Shown here one piece after another: positions 34,774 to 44,604 of a DNA stretch of 64,000 nucleotides. Both the position numbers and the translations under genes were made by a program. The notes under the pieces are model-generated. The model did no database searches, was not told the origin of the DNA, and saw only the letters and a list, made by a program, of their open reading frames with translations. Within the stretch, counting starts at the first letter, position 1. Every line of letters begins with the position of its first letter. Source of the stretch: Hansschlegelia quercus (GTDB lineage: Bacteria > Pseudomonadota > Alphaproteobacteria > Rhizobiales > Methylopilaceae); NCBI RefSeq assembly GCF_004310425.1, contig NZ_SIUB01000002.1, forward strand, positions 372,001 through 436,000, in the 5' to 3' direction.

Positions 34774-36252
34774 ATGAACGCCCCGTCCAAAACGCCTGCC
34801 TCCTCCAAGCTCATCGCCGGCGCGACCGGGGATTGGGAGCTTGTCATCGGGCTCGAAATCCATGCGCAGGTCACGTCCGAGGCGAAGCTGTTCTCGGGCT
34901 CGTCCACCGCGTTCGGCGCGAGCCCGAACAGCCATGTCAGCCTCGTCGACGCGGCGATGCCCGGCATGCTGCCGGTGCTGAACCATGAGTGCGTGCGGCA
35001 GGCGATCCGCACGGGGCTCGGCGTCAACGCGCGCATCAACCTGCAGTCGACCTTCGACCGGAAAAACTACTTTTATCCGGACCTGCCGCAGGGCTACCAG
35101 ATCTCGCAGTTCAAGAGCCCGATCGTCGGCGAGGGTGAGGTCGTCGTGGATCTCGGCGAAGGCGAGAGCGTCACGGTCGGCATCGAGCGCATCCACCTCG
35201 AGCAGGACGCCGGCAAGTCGATCCACGATCAGGATCCGAAAAGCTCGTTTGTCGACCTGAACCGCTCCGGCGTCGCGCTGATGGAGATCGTGTCAAAGCC
35301 GGATCTGCGCTCCTCCGACGAGGCCAAGGCGTACGTCCAGAAGCTCCGCACCATCCTTCGCTATATCGGCTCCTGCGATGGCGACATGGAGAAGGGCAAC
35401 CTGCGCGCCGACGTGAACGTCTCGGTCCGCCGCCCCGGCGATCCCTTCGGCACGCGTTGCGAGATCAAGAACGTCAACTCCATCCGCTTCATCGGCCAGG
35501 CGATCGAAGTCGAGGCCCGCCGGCAGATCGAAATTCTGGAGGACGGCGGCTCGATCGATCAGGAGACGCGGCTGTTCGACCCCGGCAAGGGCGAGACGCG
35601 CGCCATGCGCTCGAAGGAAGAGGCGCATGATTACCGCTACTTCCCCGACCCGGATCTGCTGCCGCTCGTCGTCGAGCAGGCCGAGGTCGACGCGCTCAAG
35701 GCCGCTTTGCCCGAACTGCCGGACGAGAAAAAGGCCCGCTTCATCCGCGACTACGGCGTCACCGCCTACGACGCGATGGTGCTGACGCTGGAGCGCGAAT
35801 CCGCGGACTTCTTCGAGGCCGTCGCCAAAGGCCGGGACGCCAAGCTCGCCGCCAATTGGGTGATCAACGAGCTGTTCGGCCGCCTGAACAAGCAGGGGGT
35901 CGGGATCGAGGACAGCCCGCTTTCGGCGGACCAGCTCGGCGGACTGGTCGATCTCGTGACCGAGGGCGTGATCTCCGGCAAGATTGCGAAGGACCTGTTC
36001 GAGATCCTCTGGAGCGAAGGCGGCGATCCGCGCGCGCTCGTCGAGTCGCGTGGCCTCAGGCAGGTCACCGATACCGGCGCGATCGAAAAGGTCGTGGATG
36101 AGGTGATCGCCGCGAACCCGGACAAGGTCGAGCAGGCGCGCGCCAAGCCGACCCTGATCGGCTGGTTCGTCGGGCAGGTGATGAAGGCGTCCGGCGGCAA
36201 GGCGAACCCGCAGGCCGTCAACGACATCCTGAAGGCGAAGCTCGGGATCTGA
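34774..36252 (+). CDS. gatB: Asp/Glu-tRNA(Asn/Gln) amidotransferase subunit B
   Basis: 492 residues. Kinase/transferase subunit that activates the misacylated tRNA and receives ammonia from GatA. Seen: [20 protein letters not shown] at the N-terminal cradle, [11 protein letters not shown], the [12 protein letters not shown] metal/ATP region, and the C-terminal YqeY-like tail domain ([20 protein letters not shown]). Separated from the chorismate-mutase-like gene by 86 bp. Confidence 0.97.
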   Translation: MNAPSKTPASSKLIAGATGDWELVIGLEIHAQVTSEAKLFSGSSTAFGASPNSHVSLVDAAMPGMLPVLNHECVRQAIRTGLGVNARINLQSTFDRKNYFYPDLPQGYQISQFKSPIVGEGEVVVDLGEGESVTVGIERIHLEQDAGKSIHDQDPKSSFVDLNRSGVALMEIVSKPDLRSSDEAKAYVQKLRTILRYIGSCDGDMEKGNLRADVNVSVRRPGDPFGTRCEIKNVNSIRFIGQAIEVEARRQIEILEDGGSIDQETRLFDPGKGETRAMRSKEEAHDYRYFPDPDLLPLVVEQAEVDALKAALPELPDEKKARFIRDYGVTAYDAMVLTLERESADFFEAVAKGRDAKLAANWVINELFGRLNKQGVGIEDSPLSADQLGGLVDLVTEGVISGKIAKDLFEILWSEGGDPRALVESRGLRQVTDTGAIEKVVDEVIAANPDKVEQARAKPTLIGWFVGQVMKASGGKANPQAVNDILKAKLGI

Positions 36253-36280
36253 CCGGCTTCGAGGACGAGCGGCGGGTTTG

Positions 36281-36754
36281 ATGGACGCGCTGGACGCATT
36301 CCACGCCGAAACGGCCATTCGGCTCGTGGCTGCGACCCTGTGCGGCGTCGTCATCGGGTTCAACCGCGACCTGAAGGACAAGTCCGCCGGCGTGCGCACG
36401 CTCGGGCTCGTCTCGCTCGGCGCGTGCCTGGTCTCGCTCGCGGCGCTGAGCGATCCCGGTCTGCGAAACGAGCCGGGTGCGCTGAGCCGAGTCGTTCAAG
36501 GCATTCTTCAGGGCGTGCTGACCGGCGTCGGCTTCATCGGCGCCGGCGTGATCCTCAAACCGGCGCCAGACGCCGGAAGAGCCCGTGGATTGACTACCGC
36601 AGCGGCGGTTTGGCTGACGGCCGCTCTCGAGATCGCCTGCGCGATCGGCAAATGGCAGCTCGTCGTGATGGGCGTCGTTCTCGCGCTCGTCGTGCTGTCG
36701 CTGCCACGACGCCTTTCGCGAAAGCTGGCGCGCGAGTCCGACGATGAAGACTGA
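36281..36754 (+). CDS. MgtC/SapB family membrane protein
   Basis: 157 residues, about four membrane helices. Seen: AIRLVAATLCGVVIGFNRDL, the conserved KSAGVRTLGLVSLGACLVSL, GVLTGVGFIGAGVIL and TTAAAVWLTAALEIACAIG, all matching the MgtC core. The C-terminal ACT-like domain of longer MgtC proteins is absent. In pathogens MgtC supports growth at low Mg2+ and inside macrophages; the function in this context is unknown. It starts 28 bp after gatB and ends just before a bidirectional terminator. Confidence 0.9.
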   Translation: MDALDAFHAETAIRLVAATLCGVVIGFNRDLKDKSAGVRTLGLVSLGACLVSLAALSDPGLRNEPGALSRVVQGILQGVLTGVGFIGAGVILKPAPDAGRARGLTTAAAVWLTAALEIACAIGKWQLVVMGVVLALVVLSLPRRLSRKLARESDDED

Positions 36755-36771
36755 CGAGCGAGCCTAAGAAA

Positions 36772-36800
36772 AAGCCCCCGTCCATGGAGGACGAGGGCTT
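36772..36800. terminator. Bidirectional Rho-independent terminator
   Basis: A 12-bp stem (AAGCCCCCGTCC at 36772-36783 with GGACGAGGGCTT at 36789-36800, one wobble) and 5-nt loop. On the minus strand it is followed by TTTTTC. It separates mgtC from the convergent Gly/Tyr-rich protein gene. Confidence 0.85.
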
Positions 36801-36824
36801 CATCATTCTTGGATCGTCCGCAGG

Positions 36825-37343
36825 TCAGCAGGGACGATAGCGGATCACCTTGATCGGGTAGCCATGCCGATCGCGCTGACGCGAGATCACCTGGCACTCG
36901 GCCCCGCCGTAGTAGGCGCGGGTATAGCCGCGACGATAAGGCCGGTCGTAGTAGCTGTATGGACGGCCGTAATAGCCGTCGTCGTAATAGTACCCGTCGC
37001 CATAGCCGTAACCGTAGCGATAGGGGCTTGCGATCGCAGCCCCGGCGGCGAGACCGAGAATGCCGGCTGCCGCGTAGCCGCCATAGTAGCCCCGATGACG
37101 ACCATAGCCGCCATAATAGCGTCCGCCGCCGCCCCAGCCGCTTCTATAGCCGCGACCGCCGCCGCCCCAGCCGCGCCCGCCACCGCCACCACCCCAGCCG
37201 TGGCGAACTTCCTGGATGTCGCTCATTTTCACGCCGCCGACGGTCGGCTCCGACTTGGCGGAAGCCGCCATCGCCGGCATCGAGCCTGCGACCACGCCGA
37301 GCGCCGAGACGCCCGCAATCAGTGCGTTACGAAATGAAGTCAT
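36825..37343 (-). CDS. Secreted Gly/Tyr-rich low-complexity protein
   Basis: 172 residues. Seen: a clear signal peptide ([20 protein letters not shown], cleavage after SMPAMA), a polar stretch to about 48, then Gly/Trp/Arg-rich repeats ([15 protein letters not shown]), a short hydrophobic patch ([15 protein letters not shown]), a Tyr/Gly/Asp-rich block ([20 protein letters not shown]), and a C-terminal module [23 protein letters not shown] bounded by two cysteines. I chose the ATG at 37343, which has GGGAGATG upstream; the frame is open much further back but there runs antisense to pyrB. The function is unknown; similar short envelope proteins occur widely in Hyphomicrobiales. Confidence 0.8.
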   Translation of the reverse strand: MTSFRNALIAGVSALGVVAGSMPAMAASAKSEPTVGGVKMSDIQEVRHGWGGGGGGRGWGGGGRGYRSGWGGGGRYYGGYGRHRGYYGGYAAAGILGLAAGAAIASPYRYGYGYGDGYYYDDGYYGRPYSYYDRPYRRGYTRAYYGGAECQVISRQRDRHGYPIKVIRYRPC

Positions 37344-37529
37344 GAAACATCTCCCAACGCTCGTCCGGAGCGGCTCCGCCGATCCCCGGATGACGTCTTT
37401 GCGCCGGGCGCCTGTGAGCGCCCGCCGCGTTTTGCCTCTCGTAACGAAAAATGGTGCTTGCGAAGCCGTGGACAAGAGCGCGCGAAGACTTGCCGCGCAT
37501 GCATTCGCAAGCGTAAAGACCCGGCCTTG

Positions 37530-38483
37530 ATGGAGCCTGAGCCGAACCCCTTGTTCGTCTTCCCCCACCGGCATCTGCTTGGGGTCGCAGGCCTGTCGCC
37601 GCAGGATATCGAGGGGCTGCTCGCGGCGGCCGAGGATGCGGTTGCTCTCTCCCGCCAATTCGAGAAGAAGCGGGTGAGCCTGCGCGGCCGCACGCAGATC
37701 AATTTGTTCTTCGAAAATTCGACCAGGACGCAATCGTCCTTCGAGATCGCGGGCAAGCGACTCGGGGCCGACGTGATGAACATGTCGGTCGGCTCCTCCT
37801 CCATCAAGAAGGGCGAGACGGTGCTCGACACCGCGGCGACCCTGAACGCAATGCGGCCCGATATCATCGTCGTGCGCCATCATGCTGCTGGCGCGGTCGC
37901 CCTGCTCGCGCAGAAGGTCGACTGCTCGGTGATCAATGCCGGCGACGGCGCGCACGAACACCCGACGCAAGCCCTGCTCGACGCGCTCACCATCAAGCGC
38001 GCCAAGGGCCGGATCGAAGGCCTCGTGGTCGCGATCTGCGGCGACGTGCTGCACAGCCGTGTGGCGCGATCCAACATCATCTTGCTGAACGCGCTCGGCG
38101 CGCGGGTGCGCGTTGTGGCGCCCTCGACGCTGTTACCGGCGGGCGTCGAGCGGTTGGGCGTGACAACCTATCGCACGATGCGCGAGGGCCTGAAGGACGC
38201 CGACGTGGTGATGATGCTGCGCCTGCAGCTCGAGCGGATGGACGGCTCCTACGTGCCTTCCGTGAAGGAGTATTTCGCGCATTTCGGCCTCGACGCGCAG
38301 AAACTCGCCTACGCCAAGCCCGACGCCGTGGTCATGCACCCCGGACCGATGAACCGCGGCGTCGAGATCGCGTCGGAGGTCGCGGACGGCCCACGCTCGC
38401 TGATCCGCGATCAAGTCGAGATGGGCGTCGCCGTCCGGATGGCAGTGCTCGAGGCTCTCGGAGGGCGTCTGCGCAATGCGTGA
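37530..38483 (+). CDS. pyrB: Aspartate carbamoyltransferase catalytic subunit
   Basis: 317 residues. Makes N-carbamoyl-aspartate in pyrimidine synthesis. Seen: carbamoyl-phosphate loop [36 protein letters not shown], and the aspartate loop [15 protein letters not shown] chose the ATG at 37530 ([18 protein letters not shown]), which gives the normal length. It overlaps the dihydroorotase-like pyrC by 8 bp, as in pyrBC' operons where a non-catalytic partner is needed to hold the PyrB dodecamer. No pyrI is seen. Confidence 0.96.
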   Translation: MEPEPNPLFVFPHRHLLGVAGLSPQDIEGLLAAAEDAVALSRQFEKKRVSLRGRTQINLFFENSTRTQSSFEIAGKRLGADVMNMSVGSSSIKKGETVLDTAATLNAMRPDIIVVRHHAAGAVALLAQKVDCSVINAGDGAHEHPTQALLDALTIKRAKGRIEGLVVAICGDVLHSRVARSNIILLNALGARVRVVAPSTLLPAGVERLGVTTYRTMREGLKDADVVMMLRLQLERMDGSYVPSVKEYFAHFGLDAQKLAYAKPDAVVMHPGPMNRGVEIASEVADGPRSLIRDQVEMGVAVRMAVLEALGGRLRNA

Positions 38484-39795
38484 CGCGGCCCCTCCCCCAC
38501 CGCCCCGGGCGCTGTTCGTGGACGCGCGGCTGATCTGCCCGGCGAGCGGGCTTGACGAAGTCGGCGCGCTGCTCGTCGACGACGGCAAGATCGCGGCCGT
38601 CGGGCGCGACGCGCAAGGTCAGGTCGACGGCGCCGAGATCGTCTCCTGCCGCGGCCAAATTCTCGCGCCCGGCCTGATCGATGTCGGGGCCTTCGTGGGC
38701 GAGCCCGGCGCCGAGCACCGCGAGACCATCGCCACAGCGAGCGAGGCGGCGGCTGCGGGCGGCGTGACCACGATCGTCACCCGGCCCGACACGACCCCGT
38801 CGGTCGATGCCCCTGAGATTGTCGACTACCTCAAGCGTCGCGCCCGCGACACGGCGTCGGTCAACGTCCATCCGATGGCGGCCCTCACCAAGGGGCTGGC
38901 TGGCAAGGAGATGACGGAGATCGGGCTGCTGCTCGAAGCCGGTGCCGTCGCCTTTTCGGACGGGCCGCGGACGATCGCGAGCGCCCGCGTCATGCGCCGC
39001 GCGATGACCTACGCGCGGGATTTCGACGCGCTCGTCTGCTGCCATGTCGAGGACGCCGACCTGACCGCCGGCGGCGCGATGAACGAGGGCGAGTTCGCCT
39101 CCCGCCTCGGTCTGCCCGGCCGGCCCAAGGCCGCCGAAGCGCTGATCCTCGAACGCGACATCCGGCTCGCGGCGCTGACCGGCGCGCGTTACCACGCGAG
39201 CCTCATCACCTGTGCGGAAAGCGTCGCAATCATCGCAAAGGCCAAGGCCGATGGCCTGCCCGTCACCTGCGGGGCCTCGATCGCGCATCTGACGCTGAAC
39301 GAGAACGACGTCGGCGAGTACCGCACGTTCTTCAAGCTTTCGCCGCCGCTGCGGCATGAGGATGACCGTCTTGCGCTCGTTCAGGCCCTCGCCGAGGGCG
39401 TGATCGACATCGTCGTGTCCGCTCACGATCCGCAGGACGTCGAGACCAAGCGCCGGCCGTTCGCCGAGGCCGAGGACGGCGCGATCGGGCTCGAGACGAT
39501 GCTCGCTGCCGGCTTGCGCCTCGTCCATTCCGGAGAGGTCCCGCTGGCGCGCCTGCTCGCCGCCATGTCGACGCGGCCCGCAGCGCTTCTCGGGCTGCCC
39601 GGCGGGTCCCTGAAAGTCGGTGCGCCGGCCGATCTCGTGGTGATCGATCCGGACGCCCCTTGGGTCCTCGACGCGGCCAGCCTGCGGTCCAAGTCGAAGA
39701 ACACGCCTTTCGATGGCGCCCGGCTTTCGGGTCGTGCGACGCGGACTGTCGTTGCGGGGCGCACCGTGCACGCATACGGTCGCCCTTCGGGATAA
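38476..39795 (+). CDS. Dihydroorotase-like PyrC' (probably non-catalytic)
   Basis: 439 residues. Class I dihydroorotase fold, translated in an 8-bp overlap with pyrB. The zinc motif DxHxHxREPG reads [10 protein letters not shown] (residues 69-78), so both His ligands and the substrate-binding Arg are gone. The VTCEVTPHH region reads VTCGASIAH, and the catalytic Asp motif TDHAPH is SAHDPQ. The scaffold is kept ([37 protein letters not shown]). Known parallel: Pseudomonas PyrC', which is inactive but needed for PyrB assembly. An active pyrC should exist elsewhere in the genome. Confidence 0.9.
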   Translation: MRDAAPPPPPRALFVDARLICPASGLDEVGALLVDDGKIAAVGRDAQGQVDGAEIVSCRGQILAPGLIDVGAFVGEPGAEHRETIATASEAAAAGGVTTIVTRPDTTPSVDAPEIVDYLKRRARDTASVNVHPMAALTKGLAGKEMTEIGLLLEAGAVAFSDGPRTIASARVMRRAMTYARDFDALVCCHVEDADLTAGGAMNEGEFASRLGLPGRPKAAEALILERDIRLAALTGARYHASLITCAESVAIIAKAKADGLPVTCGASIAHLTLNENDVGEYRTFFKLSPPLRHEDDRLALVQALAEGVIDIVVSAHDPQDVETKRRPFAEAEDGAIGLETMLAAGLRLVHSGEVPLARLLAAMSTRPAALLGLPGGSLKVGAPADLVVIDPDAPWVLDAASLRSKSKNTPFDGARLSGRATRTVVAGRTVHAYGRPSG

Positions 39796-39836
39796 CAGCC
39801 GGCTGCGCAGGCGGACCGGCTCGGGATTTGTTCGCT

Positions 39837-40445
39837 ATGACGCCGTTGCTTGTCGCGGTCGCGCTCGGCTACCTGCTGGGGTCGATTCCGTTCGGCGTCA
39901 TCGTCACCTATATCGGTGACGGGCGCGACATCCGCACCATCGGCTCGGGGAATATCGGCACCACCAACGTGCTGCGAACCGGGCGCAAGAGCCTGGCGGC
40001 GCTCACCCTCCTCGGCGATATGCTGAAGGCGACGGTCGCGGTCTTGATCGCGAACCATTTCTGGGGCCCGACCGCTGGCCTTGCGGCCGGCGCCGCCGCC
40101 TTCATCGGCCACGTCTTCCCCGTCTGGCTGAAGTTTCGCGGCGGCAAGGGAGTCGCGACCTATCTCGGCGCTCTGATCGGCGTCGTCTGGCCGGCCGCGC
40201 TGGTTTTCGCCGCCGCCTGGATCCTGATCGCGAAGACGACGCGCTATTCCTCGCTCTCGGCGCTGATCGCGAGCCTCGCCGCGCCGGTCGCCGTCGCGAT
40301 CTTCGACGCGGTCAACCCGACAGCGCTGGTCTTCGCCGGATTGTCCGCGCTGATCTGGGCGTTCCACAGGGACAACATCGCCCGGCTGCTCGCGGGCGAA
40401 GAAGGCCGGATCGGTCAGCGCGCTGCCGCGGCTGAAGAAGGCTGA
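39837..40445 (+). CDS. plsY: Glycerol-3-phosphate acyltransferase PlsY
   Basis: 202 residues. Inner-membrane acyltransferase that moves acyl groups from acyl-phosphate to glycerol-3-phosphate. Seen: [32 protein letters not shown] (motif 1), [15 protein letters not shown] (motif 2), and a later [16 protein letters not shown] (motif 3 region), with about five membrane helices. The ATG at 39837 is the first that fits the conserved start. Its stop overlaps the dprA ATG by one base (TGATG). Confidence 0.95.
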   Translation: MTPLLVAVALGYLLGSIPFGVIVTYIGDGRDIRTIGSGNIGTTNVLRTGRKSLAALTLLGDMLKATVAVLIANHFWGPTAGLAAGAAAFIGHVFPVWLKFRGGKGVATYLGALIGVVWPAALVFAAAWILIAKTTRYSSLSALIASLAAPVAVAIFDAVNPTALVFAGLSALIWAFHRDNIARLLAGEEGRIGQRAAAAEEG

Positions 40446-41578
40446 TGCAGACCGGCGGCAGGCTTAGCGACGAGCAGCGGATCGCGTGGCTGCGCCTGAT
40501 CCGCTCCGAAAATGTCGGCCCCCACAGCTTTCGAAGTCTCGTCAATCATTTCGGCGGAGCGGCGGCCGCGCTCGAAGCGCTGCCCTCACTTGCGCGCCGC
40601 GGTGGCCGCGGCGGCGCCGTCTGTTCTCGCGAACAGGCCGAGGACGAGCTTGCAGAGATCGGCCGGCGCGGCGCGCGGCTGATCGCGGTCGGCGAACAGG
40701 ATTATCCCGCAGCGCTCGCAGCAGCCGAGGGCGCACCGCCGGTGATCACCGTCGCCGGATCGGTCGAGTCGTTCCAGCGTCCCGCAGTGGCGATTGTCGG
40801 AGGGCGGAACGCCTCCTCAGCAGGACGTTCCTTCGCAGGGCAGATCGCGTCGGAACTCGGCGCAGCTGGCTGGCTGATCGTCTCTGGCCTCGCGCGCGGT
40901 ATCGACGCCGCCGCTCATTCAGCTTCGCTGAGGAGCGGCACGGCCGCGGTCTTCGCAGGCGGGCTCGACTGTCTCTATCCGCCCGAGCATGCGGATCTCG
41001 CGCGCCGCATCGTCAACGAGGGCGCGCTCGTCACCGAGATGCCGATGGGCTGGCAGCCGCGTGGCCGCGACTTCCCGCGCCGCAACCGGATCATCGCAGG
41101 CATGTCGCTGGGCACGGTGGTCGTGGAGGCGGCGACCCGATCCGGGTCGCTGATCACCGCGCGGCTCGCGAACGAACTCGGCCGCGAGGTCATGGCGGCG
41201 CCCGGATCTCCGCTCGATCCGCGCTGCGAGGGTTCGAATCACCTGCTGCGGGAGGGCGCCACCTTCGTCACGCGCTCCGACGACGTGATCGAGGCTCTGA
41301 GCCGGTTGATCGACCGTGGACCGCCCCCGCCGCCGCCAATTTCGCTTGCACAGGCCGGCGCGGCGGGCTTCGACGATCGCGAGCCGGAGGAGGATGACCG
41401 CTCGCGCATCATCGCCTTGCTGGGGCCCTCGCCCGCGATGGTCGACGACCTCATTCGCCATTCCGGCGCCGACGCGCGAACGGTGCAGATCGTGTTGCTG
41501 GAGCTGGAGCTCGCCGGTCGGCTCGATCGGCACGCTGGAGGGCGGGTGCGGCTAAGAGCCTTCGAGGATTGGGCCTGA
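40445..41578 (+). CDS. dprA: DNA-processing protein DprA
   Basis: 377 residues. Loads RecA onto incoming single-stranded DNA in natural transformation, though it is also kept in species not known to be competent. Seen: an N-terminal SAM-like helical part (LRLIRSENVGPHSFRSLVNH), the Rossmann core with VAIVGGRNASSAGRSFAG, IVSGLARGIDAAAHSASLRS, GGLDCLYPPEHADL and FPRRNRIIAGMSLGTVVVEA. A C-terminal winged-helix domain starts from about residue 318 (SRIIALLGPSPAMVDDLIRH). It overlaps the opposite small gene by 27 bp. Confidence 0.95.
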   Translation: MQTGGRLSDEQRIAWLRLIRSENVGPHSFRSLVNHFGGAAAALEALPSLARRGGRGGAVCSREQAEDELAEIGRRGARLIAVGEQDYPAALAAAEGAPPVITVAGSVESFQRPAVAIVGGRNASSAGRSFAGQIASELGAAGWLIVSGLARGIDAAAHSASLRSGTAAVFAGGLDCLYPPEHADLARRIVNEGALVTEMPMGWQPRGRDFPRRNRIIAGMSLGTVVVEAATRSGSLITARLANELGREVMAAPGSPLDPRCEGSNHLLREGATFVTRSDDVIEALSRLIDRGPPPPPPISLAQAGAAGFDDREPEEDDRSRIIALLGPSPAMVDDLIRHSGADARTVQIVLLELELAGRLDRHAGGRVRLRAFEDWA

Positions 41579-41764
41579 GTTGTCGTCCTCAGCCCGCCGG
41601 GCCTCGGTTTCGGCTTCAAGCCGGGCCATGTCGAGGAGATAGGCGAGCGTCGCCAAGTCGTTCTTGCGGGCGAGCTGCCTCAGAGCGGCCGCCATCGCCG
41701 CCACATAGGAGGCCGTGTCCCGACGGGTGTAAGGCGGCAGTCGACGTCGCGATAGTCGATCCAT
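41552..41764 (-). CDS. Small conserved hypothetical protein
   Basis: 70 residues, convergent with and overlapping the last 27 bp of dprA. I do not recognise a named domain. Seen: a basic N-terminus (MDRLSRRRLPPYTRRD), then a predicted amphipathic helical stretch (YVAAMAAALRQLARKND and LLDMARLEAETEARRAED). GGGGG lies 4 bp before the ATG at 41764. Similar small helical proteins sit near dprA/topA in other Hyphomicrobiales to my recollection. The function is unknown. Confidence 0.65.
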   Translation of the reverse strand: MDRLSRRRLPPYTRRDTASYVAAMAAALRQLARKNDLATLAYLLDMARLEAETEARRAEDDNSGPILEGS

Positions 41765-41950
41765 GGCGCCCCCACTGAGTTGCACAATCTATGATGGCTA
41801 TATCTTAGATTGCAGGTTGTCCGGTAGCGCAACCTCCAACTCGCGGGAGTTGGCGACGAGCGTCAGCAGAACGGTTATTTGACACGAGGGGGCGCCTCTC
41901 CCATTTTCCGCCGCCGCCGGGTGCGGATCGGCGAAAGGCTCACATTCCCC

Positions 41951-44572
41951 ATGAACAGTGTCGTCATCGTCGAATCGCCTGCCAAGGCGAAGACGATCAA
42001 CAAGTATCTTGGCTCGGACTACGAGGTGTTCGCCTCGTATGGCCACGTCCGCGATCTGCCAGCCAAGGACGGCTCGGTCGATCCCGACGCCGATTTCCAC
42101 ATGCTCTGGGAGGTGGACGGCAAGTCGGCCTCGCGGCTGAACGAGATCGTTCGCGCCGTGAAAGGCGCCGATAAGCTGATTTTGGCGACCGACCCCGACC
42201 GCGAGGGCGAGGCGATCTCCTGGCACGTCCTTGAGGTTCTGCGCGCCAAGAAGGCGATCAAGGACCAGCCGATCGAGCGGGTGGTGTTCAACGCCATCAC
42301 CAAGCAGTCGATTCTCGACGCGATGAAGAAGCCGCGCGAGATCGATGTCGGCCTCGTCGACGCCTATCTCGCCCGCCGCGCTCTGGACTATCTCGTCGGC
42401 TTCAACCTCTCGCCGGTCCTGTGGCGCAAGCTGCCCGGCGCACGCTCCGCCGGGCGCGTCCAGTCGGTCGCGCTGAGGCTGGTCTGCGACCGCGAGTCGG
42501 AAATAGAACGTTTCGTTCCTCGCGAGTACTGGTCGCTGATCGCGCATCTCGCGACGCCGAAGGGCGACGCATTCGAGGCGCGGATCTCGGCGGCCGACGG
42601 AAAGAAGCTCGGCCGTCTCGACATCGCCGACGAGGCGACGGCGACCGCGCTGAAGAAGGCGGTCGAGGCCTCAGACCTTAAGGTCTCCTCCGTCGAGGCC
42701 AAGCCCGGCCGACGTAACCCGCAGCCGCCGTTCACCACCTCGACGCTGCAACAGGAGGCTTCGCGCAAGCTCGGCCTCGCGCCGAACCGCACGATGCAAA
42801 TCGCGCAGCGGCTCTACGAAGGCGTCGACATCGGCGGCGAAACGGTCGGCCTCATCACCTATATGCGCACCGACGGCGTCGACATGGCGCCGGAGGCGAT
42901 CACGGCCGTCCGCTCCCTCATCGGCTCGGACTACGGCTCTCGTTACGTGCCGGAGAGCCCCCGCAAATACACGGTCAAAGCGAAGAACGCGCAGGAGGCC
43001 CACGAGGCCGTACGCCCGACCGACCCGACCCGCTCGCCGAAGGAAATGGCGAAGCGCCTCGACGAGGATCAGGCGCGTCTCTATGACCTGATCTGGAAGC
43101 GCACCGTGGCGAGCCAGATGGAATCGGCGGAAGTCGAGCGCACGACGGTCGACATCGCGGCGACCGGCTCCGGCCGGGCGATCGAACTCCGCGCCACCGG
43201 CACGGTCGTGACCTTCGACGGGTTTCTCGCGCTCTATCAGGAAGGGCGCGACGACGAAGAGGACGACGAGACGAAGCGCCTGCCCGCGATGGCCGGCGGC
43301 GACGCCCTCCGTCGCGACGGTCCGGTCTCCTCGACCCAGCACTTCACCGAGCCGCCTCCCCGCTACACGGAAGCGGCGCTCGTGAAGCGCATGGAGGAGC
43401 TCGGCATCGGCCGGCCCTCGACCTACGCGGCCACGCTCGGCGTTCTGCGCGATCGCGAATACGTCAAGCTCGACAAGAAGCGCCTCGTCCCTGACGACAA
43501 AGGGCGACTGGTGACGGCCTTCCTGCAGAGCTTCTTCAAGCGCTACGTCGAATATGACTTTACGGCGGGGCTGGAAGAGCAGCTCGACAAGATTTCGAAC
43601 AATGAACTCGACTGGAAAGAGGTGCTCCGCGCCTTCTGGAAGGAGTTCACCGGCGCTGTCGACGCGACCAAGGAACTCCGGGTCACGGAGGTGCTGGACG
43701 CGCTCAACGAGATCCTCGGCCCCTACATCTTCCCTGCGAAGGCCGACGGCTCCGATCCCCGGATCTGCCCGACCTGCGGCAACGGCAGACTGTCGCTGAA
43801 GCTCGGCAAGTTCGGCTCGTTCGTCGGCTGCTCGAACTACCCGGAATGCCGCTACACGCGGCCTCTGGGCGGGGAACTCGAGGGCGAGGAGGGCTCGGCG
43901 GCCGGTCCGGACGGCGTAAAGGTCCTGGGCGTCGACCCCGCGACCTCCCTCGAGGTCTCGTTGCGGGCCGGCCGCTTCGGTCCTTACGTCCAGCTCGGAG
44001 AGCCGGTGGAGAAGGAGAAGCCGAAACGCGCCTCCCTGCCAAAGGGGTGGTCCGCGGCCGATCTCGACCTCGAAGGGGCGCTCAAGCTCCTGACGCTGCC
44101 GCGTCTCGTCGGCGCTCACCCCGAGACCGGCAAGCCGATCGAGGCGAATATCGGTCGTTACGGCCCCTACGTCTCCCATGACGGCGTCTATGCGAATCTC
44201 GACTCAGCGGAAGAAGTCTTCACCGTCGGCCTCAACCGCGCGGTGTCGGTCATCGCGGAGAAGAAGGAGAAGCGCGGCGGCCGTGGACAGGCGGCTGCCG
44301 GACGCGTGGTCGGCGACCATCCCGAAGGCGGCCCGGTCACCGTTCACGCCGGGCGCTACGGGCCTTACGTCAAGCACGGCTCGATCAACGCCACGCTGCC
44401 GCAAGGATCGGACCCCGAGACGCTGACGCTGGAGCAGGCGTTGCCGATCATCGCGGCGAAGGCCGCCAGCGGGCCGTCGAAGAAGCCGGCTCGCAAAGCG
44501 GCCGCAAAGAAGGCCGCGCCGAAGAAGACGGCCGCTAAGAAAGCTTCGACCAAGAAGACGGCGGCGGGATAG
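41951..44572 (+). CDS. topA: DNA topoisomerase I
   Basis: 873 residues. Type IA topoisomerase that relaxes negative supercoils. Seen: Toprim domain with VVIVESPAKAKTINKYLG and ATDPDREGEAISWH, the catalytic Tyr in VGLITYMRTDGVDM, and LGIGRPSTYAATL. A C-terminal zinc ribbon (CPTCGNGRLSLKLGKFGSF then CSNYPEC, about 605-640) is followed by further repeats of the topoisomerase C-terminal type (GRYGPYVSHDG, GRYGPYVKHGS) and a lysine-rich tail (KKTAAKKASTKKTAAG). The ATG at 41951 gives the conserved start. Confidence 0.97.
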   Translation: MNSVVIVESPAKAKTINKYLGSDYEVFASYGHVRDLPAKDGSVDPDADFHMLWEVDGKSASRLNEIVRAVKGADKLILATDPDREGEAISWHVLEVLRAKKAIKDQPIERVVFNAITKQSILDAMKKPREIDVGLVDAYLARRALDYLVGFNLSPVLWRKLPGARSAGRVQSVALRLVCDRESEIERFVPREYWSLIAHLATPKGDAFEARISAADGKKLGRLDIADEATATALKKAVEASDLKVSSVEAKPGRRNPQPPFTTSTLQQEASRKLGLAPNRTMQIAQRLYEGVDIGGETVGLITYMRTDGVDMAPEAITAVRSLIGSDYGSRYVPESPRKYTVKAKNAQEAHEAVRPTDPTRSPKEMAKRLDEDQARLYDLIWKRTVASQMESAEVERTTVDIAATGSGRAIELRATGTVVTFDGFLALYQEGRDDEEDDETKRLPAMAGGDALRRDGPVSSTQHFTEPPPRYTEAALVKRMEELGIGRPSTYAATLGVLRDREYVKLDKKRLVPDDKGRLVTAFLQSFFKRYVEYDFTAGLEEQLDKISNNELDWKEVLRAFWKEFTGAVDATKELRVTEVLDALNEILGPYIFPAKADGSDPRICPTCGNGRLSLKLGKFGSFVGCSNYPECRYTRPLGGELEGEEGSAAGPDGVKVLGVDPATSLEVSLRAGRFGPYVQLGEPVEKEKPKRASLPKGWSAADLDLEGALKLLTLPRLVGAHPETGKPIEANIGRYGPYVSHDGVYANLDSAEEVFTVGLNRAVSVIAEKKEKRGGRGQAAAGRVVGDHPEGGPVTVHAGRYGPYVKHGSINATLPQGSDPETLTLEQALPIIAAKAASGPSKKPARKAAAKKAAPKKTAAKKASTKKTAAG

Positions 44573-44604
44573 CTGGCGCGGCGAATCTATCGCGCCGCCG
44601 TTGC

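Noticed and set aside
37375-37400. Possible half of a GTCATCCGG-type palindromic repeat upstream of the Gly/Tyr-rich gene
   Set aside because: Only one arm can be seen; without the second arm or genome-wide copies it cannot be called a repeat.
37344-38054. Upstream extension of the Gly/Tyr-rich protein to a 409-residue protein
   Set aside because: The extension runs antisense through pyrB, whereas the ATG at 37343 has a ribosome-binding site and opens a proper signal peptide.
41228-41245. GGTTCGAATC, resembling a tRNA T-arm
   Set aside because: It lies inside dprA (codons for CEGSNHLL), and no acceptor or anticodon stem can be drawn around it.
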